NCBI GenBank assembly: GCA_003427395.1
Contig: BFEA01000616.1
Span: 204,941-236,389 of the forward strand
Direction of reading: 5' to 3'
Origin: Chara braunii
Lineage: Eukaryota > Streptophyta > Charophyceae > Charales > Characeae
Length of the DNA stretch: 31,449 nt
Every line of letters begins with the position of its first letter. Within the stretch, counting starts at the first letter, position 1. Both the position numbers and the translations under genes were made by a program. Positions 23,104-31,449 of this stretch are shown here, piece after piece. The notes under the pieces were generated by a model. It saw only the letters and a program-made list of their open reading frames with translations, made no database searches and was not told the DNA's origin.

Positions 23104-23181
23104 TTACGTAGCATCGTGTTTGCGTTCAGAGGCAAATACGAACATATTCGCCACCGCGAGCACGTTCGTCGTGCTACGTAA
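23104..23181. repeat. CpG-rich 78-bp inverted-repeat element
   Basis: The ends TTACGTAGCA (23104-23113) and TGCTACGTAA (23172-23181) are perfect inverted complements. The interior is CpG-rich (GCGTTCAG, ACCGCGAGCACGTTCGTCG) within otherwise AT-rich DNA. CGTTCGTCGTGCTAC (23163-23177) resembles CGTACGTCGTGCTAC at the edge of the 28966-29070 element. Confidence 0.6.
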
Positions 23182-26100
23182 CTTTTTAGGTCTATTTTTT
23201 TATGAATGTAAAACATGATATAAAAAGAGAGAAAGTTAACAGGGCGTCAAATATCCACTGTTTTCATCGACAATTTCGGTGTGAAACTCATCGAAATTTT
23301 CAAAATCAAACATAAAAAAAGGCAAAAAAAAAAAAAAAAGGTTATAAAATTATAAAATACAAACAATATCCGAGTTAAAATGATGTGTCCAACGAATTCA
23401 ACGAAATGTCAACTTTTTCATCATTGATCAAAACATATTAAAACAGGATACATGACATACCCTAACGCACATATATGTTACACAAAAATAAGAAAAAAAA
23501 AAAAAAAAAAAAAATCAACACATTATAAAAGTTTTAGTGCAAAATTCGTCAAATAACACCCCTGATTAACCACATGTGATATAAAAAGGATGAAAAAAAA
23601 AGTTTAAGATATGCAAAATATGAGACGTGACATCCAAGAATGTGCGTTAATGTCGAAAACAGAAGAAAAAACAATGAGAAAAATTTCATAAAGTATAATT
23701 ATACAAAATATTAAAAAGTCTAGTTAATTTATTGATTAGCAAAAACTTAAATGTTTATCTAAGCTTTATAACTACAGGTGACATCTTGCGAAAAGGATAT
23801 GAAAAAGTTAAAGGTGAATGACATTCATTGACCAACAATGATGTAAAACTTAACTTAAACATAAAGAATGCACAATTTCAATTATAAAAGTCTCTTTGGA
23901 TATGTACTCCCTCTAAAACGATCTCAAACTAAATGTCTCGTTCGTTATAGTCATAAATTAAATTAAACGATCAAACCTAATTATAAAAAATATTGTTAAT
24001 TTTTCTAATGTCGAAAGAGTTCGATCACAATAGTTCCCATATGAGAATCTAGAAGTTGAAATTTATAGACTTAAACCTTGAGGGATACAAGAGTAAAAGT
24101 TCAATAATTATATAAGTTGAAAGGAAAAATAACAAACTCGAAATTAAAGACATTGACATCTTTCACTTAATTCACTATATTCTTAAGACTATGTTGTTTC
24201 TTAGAAAAATTGTTATACATTTGCTTAAAAGAAAAAAAATAAAAATGTATAGAGTCATACTTGTTTCAAGAATATCAATATATGTTATGAAGTCTACGAG
24301 TTTCAGCACTCATCTCTCAAAGTTGTTATCAATCTGAAGGATTATGAAATATAAATTCACAACATAATATCATTTTATTGTTTTTAATCTATAATCATTT
24401 TGATATTTGTTCACTTGTCATCACATCATCATTATTCTCCTTGCTCCTATACTATTAAATATTTAATTTGATTCATGATATTTTCCGTCATCTCGTGTAC
24501 CTTTGGTTCATATGCAGGATATCTGACCACTTGCGGGAATGTTTTTGACGTTCTTCAACATTCATGACCCGTACCTTGTTGCATCATAACATATAGCTAT
24601 GCGATGTCGTAACTGTTTCTTTATTCCAAATTAGATACCTTTCGTCCATACCTTTTGCCCCCAATATTCTCTTGCAGACTATCGCCGTCATCGTCTCACC
24701 GGGCCTTCCATCTTTGTTTTCATCTTCATTTATGTTCATTTTTGTTTTCACTTCCATGTCCATCATCTTATGACCACTGTTATCTCGGTGTCTATACTCA
24801 GCATCTCCTTTGTAACTACCTTCATCCTCAATATGTAAGTTATATTTCTAAGCATGATTTGTTTCATATCATAAAATTTATCCAATACTGAAATCGCCTC
24901 CAGTTCTTTTGTTGTTGGAAGACCTTCTTTCCTTTAGCTTTTAGTGTCCTTATAGATACAGTCATGGTTAGATTCAATCAATAAAGAATTTTCATAACTT
25001 GTTATTTGGTTCATTCGTTAAATGCGAAATTCATTAATTGAGAATTTCATTGACTATTTTCATTTTTAATCACCATCACTCATAGCCCTCTTACAAATGT
25101 CGGTTGAAACAAAAATAGATGCAAAACAATATTGTGGCTCTACCACCCAACCTCCATGAAAGTGTAATCTGTTTGATATACAAGTAAAATGGATAGTGAA
25201 GCGATATTCGCAGGAATCTCGTTCTCCAATTTCTGCTTCGTGGACATGAGTGGTGGTGTTTCCAACAAAAAAACATAATTATTTCAGAATCATTATGTTG
25301 ACAAGTCGAATAATAATAATAAGGGGGTGATAGGGTTGTCTTATATCTAAAAAACTTTGAACCGATACGTCATCATAAAAAAATGATGGTATGTATAATT
25401 CGCTCGAGATAAGGTTTGCACCTTCTTGACTTATCATCGCGTTTGAGGAAGCCGGTGACAAAATATTTGTCATGACTATCTGTCTTACGAGTGTCTTAAT
25501 GTCAGTTCACGATAGTGTTGGGAGAGCATAAAGGAAAATGTACTTTATACTCGAAGCGTCGATTGAAAGACTGGTTGATGAGGCACCCTCTATAACCATC
25601 CTTATTGAAACCAACATGCGTCACTGAAACTTTGTCTCACCACTATCAAGGAAGTTTGTACAATCCATTTGACAATCTCTTCCTCCAAGTTTTGGAGTTT
25701 TAACTACTCTTCTTGTCATAAATAATTTGCATATTTTGTCAGATCAAAGTCAGTAATTAAGTCATCAAATTACACGTCTTTTAGTAAATCGATGAAAACA
25801 TTTTTCCCTTGAAGAAGGGTTATGATAGTCTCTTAACATTTTTGCAATTGTTCTTTGTGATGTAACGACACAATTTTTTTTATCCATCAACTTTAGTCCG
25901 AGAAGGGAGTTCGAAATATTAGTTATATCCTTTGCAACCTTGAAAGTTGTGTCTTGGTTTTCATCATATCATGGAGGCGATTTAATGCGCCTTACATGAT
26001 AAGCATATTTACCAATTATCCTTGTCATGTTTTACATTAAAAAATCAACTTAATGGACCTTCATCCAACACAATGAAATGCAGCGCTTGCTCTTCACAAG

Positions 26101-26695
26101 TTTTTAAATGGAACGAACATAGTTTTTATAAAAAAACATGATAGGATTATCTTTAATACAAAAATATTATAAAATATTCATTATTGCATTCATTTCTCGT
26201 TCCATGCCTTCATATACACCTCTTGTCGTAGGTTTTGTACGAACTATTTTCTACTTGTCACGAAATATTATTTGTCTACTAACTTATTCTTGAAAATTAT
26301 CAATGTTCACTCCTTATGTGGTATAAATGATGTATCTATAGTCCTTGAAGTTAAAAGCGTTTATTATACATCAACACTCTAGTTTATGGTAATCATTGTT
26401 ATTAAAAAACATGATAATCAACATTTTACTTATTTATTTATTATACCAGTCAACTTTCTGACTTCATATAGATGTCATCCTTTCGATCTTTCAACATGAT
26501 TTTAACTAGCAATTATGATTGACAAATAGATCGGTGAAGCATTTATTTATTCCATAAATGTTTATTATAAAGATTAGGGATAATTCGACCGCTATTTTTC
26601 ACTCAATGCTCTATGAACTTCACGTTGTAAAACTATGCAAAAATTTATTATTCCTAGTAAGTTAATGAGATTCAATGATATAGATATAAAATATA
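23182..26695. other. AT-rich intergenic DNA without recognisable genes
   Basis: About 3.5 kb of AT-rich sequence with A-runs (for example near 23322 and 23490) and no recognised gene, RNA or transposon end. The longest coherent-looking open stretch on the minus strand is about 68 codons, roughly 25935 down to 25770, with residues such as 'KVAKDITNISNSLLGLKLMD'. Further open patches lie at 25473-25279 and 25276-25091. All are broken by stops and belong to no family I know. Confidence 0.5.
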
Positions 26696-26770
26696 TACCC
26701 AACCAGGGTTTTTGGCGTTCGAGACGGGTCGAACGCCCAAACCCGAACACCCAAACGATCGACGAACGTG

Positions 26771-26812
<42 letters not shown>

Positions 26813-27427
26813 CCAAAAACTCTCCAAAACATATATGTGATACAAAATAATAAACTGAACAACATTTGCCTCAAAGTTACATTCAAATTATTTACCAAAT
26901 TTGAAATAAAAATCAAATTCTAAAAAGAAATAATAATAATAAAAATTAGAAAAAATAAAATGAGAATAAAATTATTGAGTGGACGAACACGTTTTTGACA
27001 CCGTCATCTTTGGTGATTTTTCAATTTGTTTTTGATGTGACAAATACCATAAAAATGTATATAAGTGTATCGTATATAATAGAGAATATACGAATAAAGT
27101 TTGAAAAAATAATAATTTTGTCATGCCCCGAAATAAAGGAAAAACGGTAAGTGGGCAAGCAAGTTTTGACACAACCATCTGTGCCGATTTATCATTTTTT
27201 TTTGGCTGAACATAATGGCTTCAAAATTAAGAGGGACATCCCTCGCATCACAAAGAACTCGCAGAAAAATTTCCAGAAAAATATAATAATATTAAGGTGT
27301 CTAATTATTTGTTTGCGGGGCCCGAACCCTTTCAGGTTCGGACCCCGTATCAAAACCCGAATGCCCGAACGTTCGAGGGTCAGCTTAGGGGCCTCCGTAC
27401 TTTCAGTTTGGCAACCCTAAACCCAAC
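26696..27427 (+). mobile_element. Non-autonomous hAT-like element, copy A with TSD
   Basis: The element spans 26704-27419 (716 bp). It starts CAGGGTTTTTGGCGTTCG and ends TTTGGCAACCCTA, close to the CAGGGTTGCC/GGCAACCCTG termini of copy E. Flanking 8-mers TACCCAAC (26696-26703) and AACCCAAC (27420-27427) match at 7 of 8 positions, and an 8-bp duplication is the hAT hallmark. Both subterminal regions carry CGTTCG/CGAACG words. Inside are an A40 run (26771-26810) and a ~172-bp internal duplication. There is no transposase. Confidence 0.75.
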
Positions 27428-27847
27428 AACATAACCAGACAAAGGATGTCCTTGCAATTGGTTTAATATGATAAATCATATCAGTCAGTATGAAAGAAAT
27501 TGAAAACAAATGTAAACTTGTGCTCTGGTAATTTGATTCTATACTTTGTCTCTCACGATAAACGAATGTTATTCACAAAGTATTTGAACTATTGTAAATA
27601 TTTTTCGAGCAATTCATGTGTTTTTTTGTTCATATCGCACTACCTATTTACCAAAGGTGAAATATTATTTTTGTCATAAATTTATAGTAGTTGTTTCAAA
27701 TAAATGAAGATTATGTAGTTATAGGCATTTAGTTAATATTTTTCAACATTGTGACATAAAATGAAGCAGTGGTACAACCTTAACACGACTTCGTCCTTCT
27801 TAATACCGATATGCATTCTTATTTGTTTTATGAGTTAATGTTATGCT

Positions 27848-28527
27848 CCCCGGGGTCCCGTTCAGGGGCCGAACACCTCCAGGTTTGGCCCCCGCAAAAA
27901 AAAAAATGGGGCTTAAAACTAAGTTCTCTGAATTTTGTTTTGTGAGTTCCGTATGATATAACCTACATGCCTATAAATTTTGAAGCCATTAAAAATTGTC
28001 AAGAACGGGGGTATCAAAACGTGCTCGTCCACTCAATATTTTGTTTTTTTTTTCACTTTTAACTTTTTGTTTTCACTTTATTTCGGGGCCTAAAAAAAAA
28101 TTATTATTTTTTGAAAATATTTTAATGAGTTATTGATTATGTAAACTATATAGCTGTAAATTTTCAGGGCATTTTTCAATGCCAAAAAATAATTAAAAAT
28201 TGGCAAAGATGACGGTGTCGAAAAGGTGTTGGCACACTTACTCATTTTAATTTTTTTTATTATTATTTTTTTTATCATAGTTCTTATTTTTTGTATTTGA
28301 TTTTTAATTCTAATTGGTAAAAAATTTGGATGTAGTGCCCAGACAAATGTAGTTTAGTTTATTTTTCTTCATAACATTGTTTTTTTTTTTCGGAATTTTT
28401 TGAAAACTTTGTTGTTGTTGTTTTTTCTTAGGTCCGCGTTCGGCCCGAACGGCCAACGGCCGAATGCCTTCCGAAGAGGTCCCGTATGTTCGGGCGTTCC
28501 GCCCGTCCTGAATGTCGATAAATCCTG
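27848..28527 (-). mobile_element. hAT-like element, copy B, reverse orientation, one end lost
   Basis: On the minus strand it begins CAGGATTTATCGACATTCAG (from 28527). It continues through CGTTCGG-rich subterminal DNA (28432-28512, including CGTTCGG-C-CCGAACG), the same AT-rich interior as copies A and E, and GCGGGGGCCAAACC (about 27895). The final ~80 bp (the GGTCAGCTTAGGGGCC...GGCAACCCTG part) is missing, so no TSD can be tested. Confidence 0.7.
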
Positions 28528-28840
28528 TTGTGCAGAATAATTATAACAATAACTCTTGCCTGGGAGTCATACCCGAATTCCCAACCAAGCTTGATTTAAA
28601 AATCCAAAACCTTGAAAAAATATATATGTTTTAAATAGTTTTTATATTATTACGATAATATTACCTTCTTTCTTTTTTTTCCCCTTACTTGAGTTTGATT
28701 GGGAATTCGGGAATGACTCCCAGACAAAAGTTGTTTTTAATATATTTCTACATAACATATATTTGTTACTGAAGTTTGCTGTTATTTTTTCTGTTTGTTT
28801 CCTAATTATTTTTATTTTTTATTTTCATTTATTTGTCTTT
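28528..28840. mobile_element. Inverted pair of hAT-like interior fragments
   Basis: 28528-28600 aligns in the plus orientation with the interior of copy E near 29258 (shared GTTGTGCAGAA and CTTGCCT/TTTGCCT). 28680-28780 aligns in the minus orientation with copy B near 28330 (shared CCCAGACAAA and TTCATAACAT/TACATAACAT). Together they form an inverted repeat, 28553-28591 against 28692-28730, pairing 34 of 39 positions. It may be a rearrangement or a foldback derivative. Confidence 0.55.
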
Positions 28841-29070
28841 TGTGTCGTTGATTTTTAACTCTAGTTTGATACAGAATTTTGCGACGAGTATCAGGAAAAA
28901 GTTGTTTGGAATACCATTGTGCATAACATATTTTTTTTTATATTTTTTCGTTTTTTTTTTTTTTTACGTATTCCCACGTACGGGAGTACGTGAACGCGCG
29001 TACGTGTCGCGTACAGGAATACGTGTACACGTATACGCGCATCTCGCGTACACGTACGTCGTGCTACCCA
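28841..29070 (-). mobile_element. Related element end with CGTACG subterminal words
   Basis: The AT-rich interior (28841-28965) parallels copy B (TTGATTTTTAACTCTAGTTTG beside TTGATTTTTAATTCTAATTGG; GTGCATAACAT beside CTTCATAACAT). The subterminal block 28966-29070 is made of ACGTACG/CGTACACG words instead of CGTTCGG. It includes the perfect 16-bp palindrome ATACGTGTACACGTAT (29019-29034). The minus-strand terminus is TGGGTAGCACGACG, comparable in layout to CAGGGTTGCCGGCG. Confidence 0.55.
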
Positions 29071-29105
29071 GACTACTACAAACATCTTATTATTAAAGTT
29101 AGATT

Positions 29106-29866
29106 CAGGGTTGCCGGCGTTCGGGACGGGCCGAACGCCCGAACCCGGACGCCCGAACGTTCGGCACCCCCTCTCGACGCGTTCGGCCGCTCGGCCGAAC
29201 CCGGATTAAAAAAAAAATATAAAAAAATAAAATAAAAACAATCTGAAAAAAAAAAATGTTGTGCAGAAGAATAAACAAAACAACATTTGCCTCAACATTA
29301 TATCCAAATTATTTACCCAATTTAAAATAAAAATTAAATACTAAAAATAAATAATAATAATCAAAATTAGAAAAAATAAAACGAGAATTAAATTATTGAG
29401 TGGGCAAGCACGTTTTTGACACCGCCATCTTTGGCGATTTTCATTTTTTTTTGGCTGTGACAAATGGCATGAAAATTTATATTTGTGTATCTTACATAAC
29501 AGAGAATCTATGAATAAAGTTTGAAAAAATAATAAATTGTTTTATGCCCTGAAAAAAAAAAAAAAACAAAAAGTGAAAAAAGAGAAAAAACAAATTTGTG
29601 AGTGGGCAAACAAGTTTTGACACCACCACCTTTGAGGATTTTTCATTTTTTTTTGGTTGAATAGAATGACTTCAAAATTAAGCGGGGGATACCTTACATC
29701 ACAAATAACTCACAAAAAAAATTCAGAAAATTAATAATATTTGGGCGCCAAAATAATTTTTTGCGGGGTCCAAACCCCTTCAAGTTCGGCCCCGTACGGG
29801 AACCAAAATGCCCGAACGTTCGGGGGTCAGCTTAGGGGCCTCCGAACGTTCGGCCTGGCAACCCTG
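29106..29866 (+). mobile_element. Non-autonomous hAT-like element, copy E (complete ends)
   Basis: A 761-bp element with perfect 10-bp terminal inverted repeats CAGGGTTGCC (29106-29115) and GGCAACCCTG (29857-29866). The left subterminal DNA holds several CGTTCGG/CCGAACG words, including the palindrome CGAACGTTCG. The right has CCCGAACGTTCGGGGG and CCGAACGTTCGG. The AT-rich interior contains two related segments, from GAGTGGGCAAGCACG (29398) and GAGTGGGCAAACAAG (29600). There is no ORF of transposase size. The flanking 8-mers GTTAGATT and TATATATA do not match, so the TSD is lost or the site was rearranged. Confidence 0.75.
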
Positions 29867-29926
29867 TATATATATATATATTTTTTATTATTATTATTGT
29901 TTTCCTGATTTTTTTTTTTTTTTTGC
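29867..29926. repeat. TA/T-rich simple sequence
   Basis: TATATATATATATA is followed by TTATTATTATTATTG and a T-run up to about 29924. It directly abuts the end of copy E. Confidence 0.8.
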
Positions 29927-30054
29927 ACTGGGGCTGCTCGGAACCTGCCGGGGGTCATGTCCGGCCGGGCACCCGGTCGTGTATCTGGGCACAAGTTGGG
30001 TGCTCAGGCGCCCGGAAAAACAGCCTAGATATAAACTGCTAAACGTCATATGGC

Positions 30055-30165
30055 ACGGCCTGAATTGCAGGCCAATCACCACAGCGGACGGAGCGGATCG
30101 CAGGCCGATCAGAAAGAGATCTGGGCCGTCCGCGGGTGGTGATCGGCCAGCAATCTGGGACCGTT
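30055..30165. repeat. Imperfect inverted repeat in GC-rich DNA
   Basis: Arms 30064-30091 and 30126-30154 pair with about three mismatches and one gap. The left arm reads ATTGCAGGCCAATCACCAC...GCGGACGG and the right is its complement. A 34-nt spacer contains further GATCG/CGATC words. Weaker pairing continues about 10 bp outward. No gene is recognised in the surrounding 29930-30340 segment. Confidence 0.75.
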
Positions 30166-30344
30166 CGCAGGAAAAGGTACCGGCGGTTGGCCTCAAACAG
30201 CCCGCCCACTGTCGAAGGGCCCGCCCAGTCCACAAAACGACCCGCCCGCCAACATTTTTTGTTGGTTTTCGGTGAATTCGTGGAAGGGTTTTGTGGGCGG
30301 CCGGTACTCGACGCGCCTACGGCCACTCCACGCCTACGCCCGCG

Positions 30345-30448
30345 GCCCTTCTTCCCCCGAATACAACCTACGGTCATTATAGCTGTATTTATGTTTCAGT
30401 CTAAATACAGCTATAATGACCGCACGTTGTTTTCGGATGGAAGAAGGT
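30345..30448. repeat. Near-perfect ~104-bp palindrome with 10-nt loop
   Basis: A perfect 21-bp inner stem (30371-30391 with 30402-30422; arm starts CGGTCATTATAGCTG) has loop TGTTTCAGTC. It extends outward to 35 bp with three mismatches (30357-30391 with 30402-30436). With one single-base gap it reaches CCTTCTTCC/GGAAGAAGG at the outer ends. It could be a tiny foldback transposon or a hairpin-RNA locus; the sequence does not decide between them. Confidence 0.8.
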
Positions 30449-30524
30449 AGGAGCCTGCTGTCGCCTACTCGCTACTCTCGGGCCTACTCCCACCTGCTCG
30501 ACGTGCTTAGTCCCGCCTGCATTC

Positions 30525-30600
30525 ATTCATTCTCTCTCTCTCTCTTCCTTTCTCTCTCTGTCTCTCTCTCTCTCTCTCCCCCCCCCCCCCCCCCCGGGGG
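30525..30600. repeat. (CT)n microsatellite followed by C18G5
   Basis: ATTCATTCATT runs into interrupted CT repeats, then an uninterrupted C18 (30578-30595) and G5 (30596-30600). Confidence 0.93.
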
Positions 30601-30936
30601 CAATCGGCTTTGGTGCTTCGTAGTACGTGGTCCGTGCTTCGGTGCTTTGTGGCACGTGAGTCTATCTTCTACGTGGATTCGCTGCTTGGTGCATCGCGGG
30701 TTCGTGGTGGATTCGCTGCATGGTGCTGCGCGCTTCATGGTTTGTGAATCCGTGGTCCATGCTACTTGGTGCTACTTGCTTAGTGCTTTTTTTTGGCAAT
30801 TTTTTTGTTTTTTTGGCAAATTGCTTAGTGCTTTGTGAGCTGGTGCTTTCGTGAATCGCTGGTTCGCACGTTGATCGTGAGTTCCTGCTAAGTGCGCCGA
30901 CGTGAGCTTCGACGTGGATTCCTGCTCGAGTGAGTG
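30601..30936. repeat. Cryptically repetitive GTGCTT / CGTGGATTCGCTG segment
   Basis: Short words recur without a fixed period. GTGGATTCGCTGCTTGGTGC and GTGGATTCGCTGCATGGTGC lie about 35 bp apart (30675 and 30708). GCTTAGTGCTTT occurs near 30778 and 30822. CGTGGATTC, GTGCTTCG and GGTGCT occur several more times. The apparent ORFs here reflect this composition. Confidence 0.65.
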
Positions 30937-30977
30937 TTTTTTTTTTTTTTTTTTTTTTTTTTTCCGAGTGAGTGTTT
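30927..30977. repeat. T27 run flanked by direct repeats
   Basis: CGAGTGAGTG occurs immediately before the run (30927-30936) and again just after it (30965-30974). Between them lie T27 (30937-30963) and one C. The layout resembles a target-site duplication around a reverse-oriented poly(A) tail, or replication slippage. Confidence 0.8.
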
Positions 30978-31078
30978 CTACTTCACGTCTAATCCACACT
31001 TGTTTCTTTTGGGGAGGAGGTAGATAATGGGGGGATGGGGGTCGCTGCGTGCAAGCGGGTCAGGCTTTTTTTATTGGG

Positions 31079-31080
<2 letters not shown>

Positions 31081-31127
<47 letters not shown>
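31081..31127. repeat. (GA)23 microsatellite
   Basis: A perfect GA dinucleotide repeat (46 bp plus a final G), preceded by G-rich sequence (TTATTGGGGG). Confidence 0.97.
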
Positions 31128-31128
<1 letters not shown>

Positions 31129-31134
31129 CAGCAG

Positions 31135-31345
31135 AGGCACCATTACCATCCCTCCTCCCTCGGCCCGTCCTCCATTCTCGCCATGGCGCTCTCTCCTCCC
31201 TCCCTCACCCCTGCCCCATCGGCCCTCCCTCCTTCCTCCCTTTCTCCTTCCTTCTTCCCTCCATCGCCTTCTCCCTCCTTCCTCCCGTGGCATTACCTTC
31301 CTCGGCCCTCCGTCCTCCCTCTCCTCTTGCTCCCTTATCTAAGGA
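31135..31345. repeat. CCTCC polypyrimidine low-complexity segment
   Basis: Dense CCTCC/CTTCC repeats throughout. An ATG with favourable-looking context (CGCCATGGCG, about 31180) opens a Pro/Ser-rich frame, but composition alone explains it. The last ~100 bp of the window (31346-31449) changes to CpG-rich GCGCGTGCGG-type sequence with no recognised feature. Confidence 0.7.
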
Positions 31346-31449
31346 CGATATAGAGTGTGCATTCCGTTTTTCTTATCTTTCTCAATTTGCGATAACGGCG
31401 AGCGTGTGCTCTCGCGCGTGCGGTCGCACACAGACGCATACAGGGAGGC

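Noticed and set aside
29808-30275. 155-codon plus-strand frame
   Set aside because: It starts inside the end of transposon copy E, runs through TA and T repeats and then over the 30064 inverted repeat; chimeric and without family features.
30416-30838. 140-codon frame across the CT/C18 microsatellite
   Set aside because: The middle encodes Ser-Leu and Pro runs from the microsatellite; no conserved domain.
31027-31353. Glu-Arg repeat then Pro/Ser-rich frame near the right edge
   Set aside because: It is the translation of (GA)23 and CCTCC repeats; the CGCCATGGCG start context alone is not evidence of a gene.

Overview
The window is nuclear-type eukaryotic DNA that is almost entirely repeats. 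I find no intact protein-coding gene, rRNA, tRNA or CRISPR array. It shows macrosatellites, miniature transposons, a LINE fossil and many microsatellites. Nothing seen fixes the lineage; a large repeat-rich plant, alga or invertebrate genome would all fit.

Region 1 (1-19904) is a tandem array of a complex satellite unit of about 2.54 kb. There are seven full units plus a partial unit at each end. Using the landmark CGTTGCATTCGAAAG, boundaries fall at 2371, 4911, 7070, 9590, 12244, 14792, 17183 and 19735. Each unit has the same layout: a purine-rich tract of about 200 bp; a conserved GTGATCAT/ATGATCAC hairpin; polypyrimidine TCC blocks; a C-rich block of about 250 bp; about 1.2 kb of pyrimidine-biased unique sequence; and two T-runs near the end. 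Short ORFs throughout are products of low-complexity composition. Similarity between units suggests higher-order structure (unit 0 resembles 3, 1 resembles 4, 4 partly resembles 6, 5 resembles 7). A 1.77 kb block is repeated essentially exactly at 13191 and 18134. One copy starts at a 225-N gap and the other ends at a single N, so an assembly effect is likely.

Region 2 (19906-21689) is a GC-rich segment of unknown nature joined to the array across an N, followed by CATCAT-rich DNA with a decayed tandem repeat of about 194 bp.

Region 3 (21690-26695) is mostly AT-rich. It holds a frameshifted fragment of a LINE-type endonuclease, an ATTCCA-flavoured foldback element, a decayed 170-bp duplication, a CpG-rich inverted repeat, and about 3.5 kb with no recognisable gene.

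Region 4 (26696-29866) is a cluster of related non-autonomous hAT-like elements in both orientations. Their termini read CAGGGTTGCC...GGCAACCCTG and their subterminal DNA is full of CGTTCGGG words. One copy keeps an 8-bp target-site duplication (7/8 match). One relative has apparently replaced the CGTTCG words with CGTACG words.

Region 5 (29867-31449) is GC-rich, with two long inverted repeats (one an almost perfect ~104-bp palindrome), microsatellites (CT, C18, T27, GA23) and a cryptically repetitive GTGCTT/CGTGGATTCGCTG segment.
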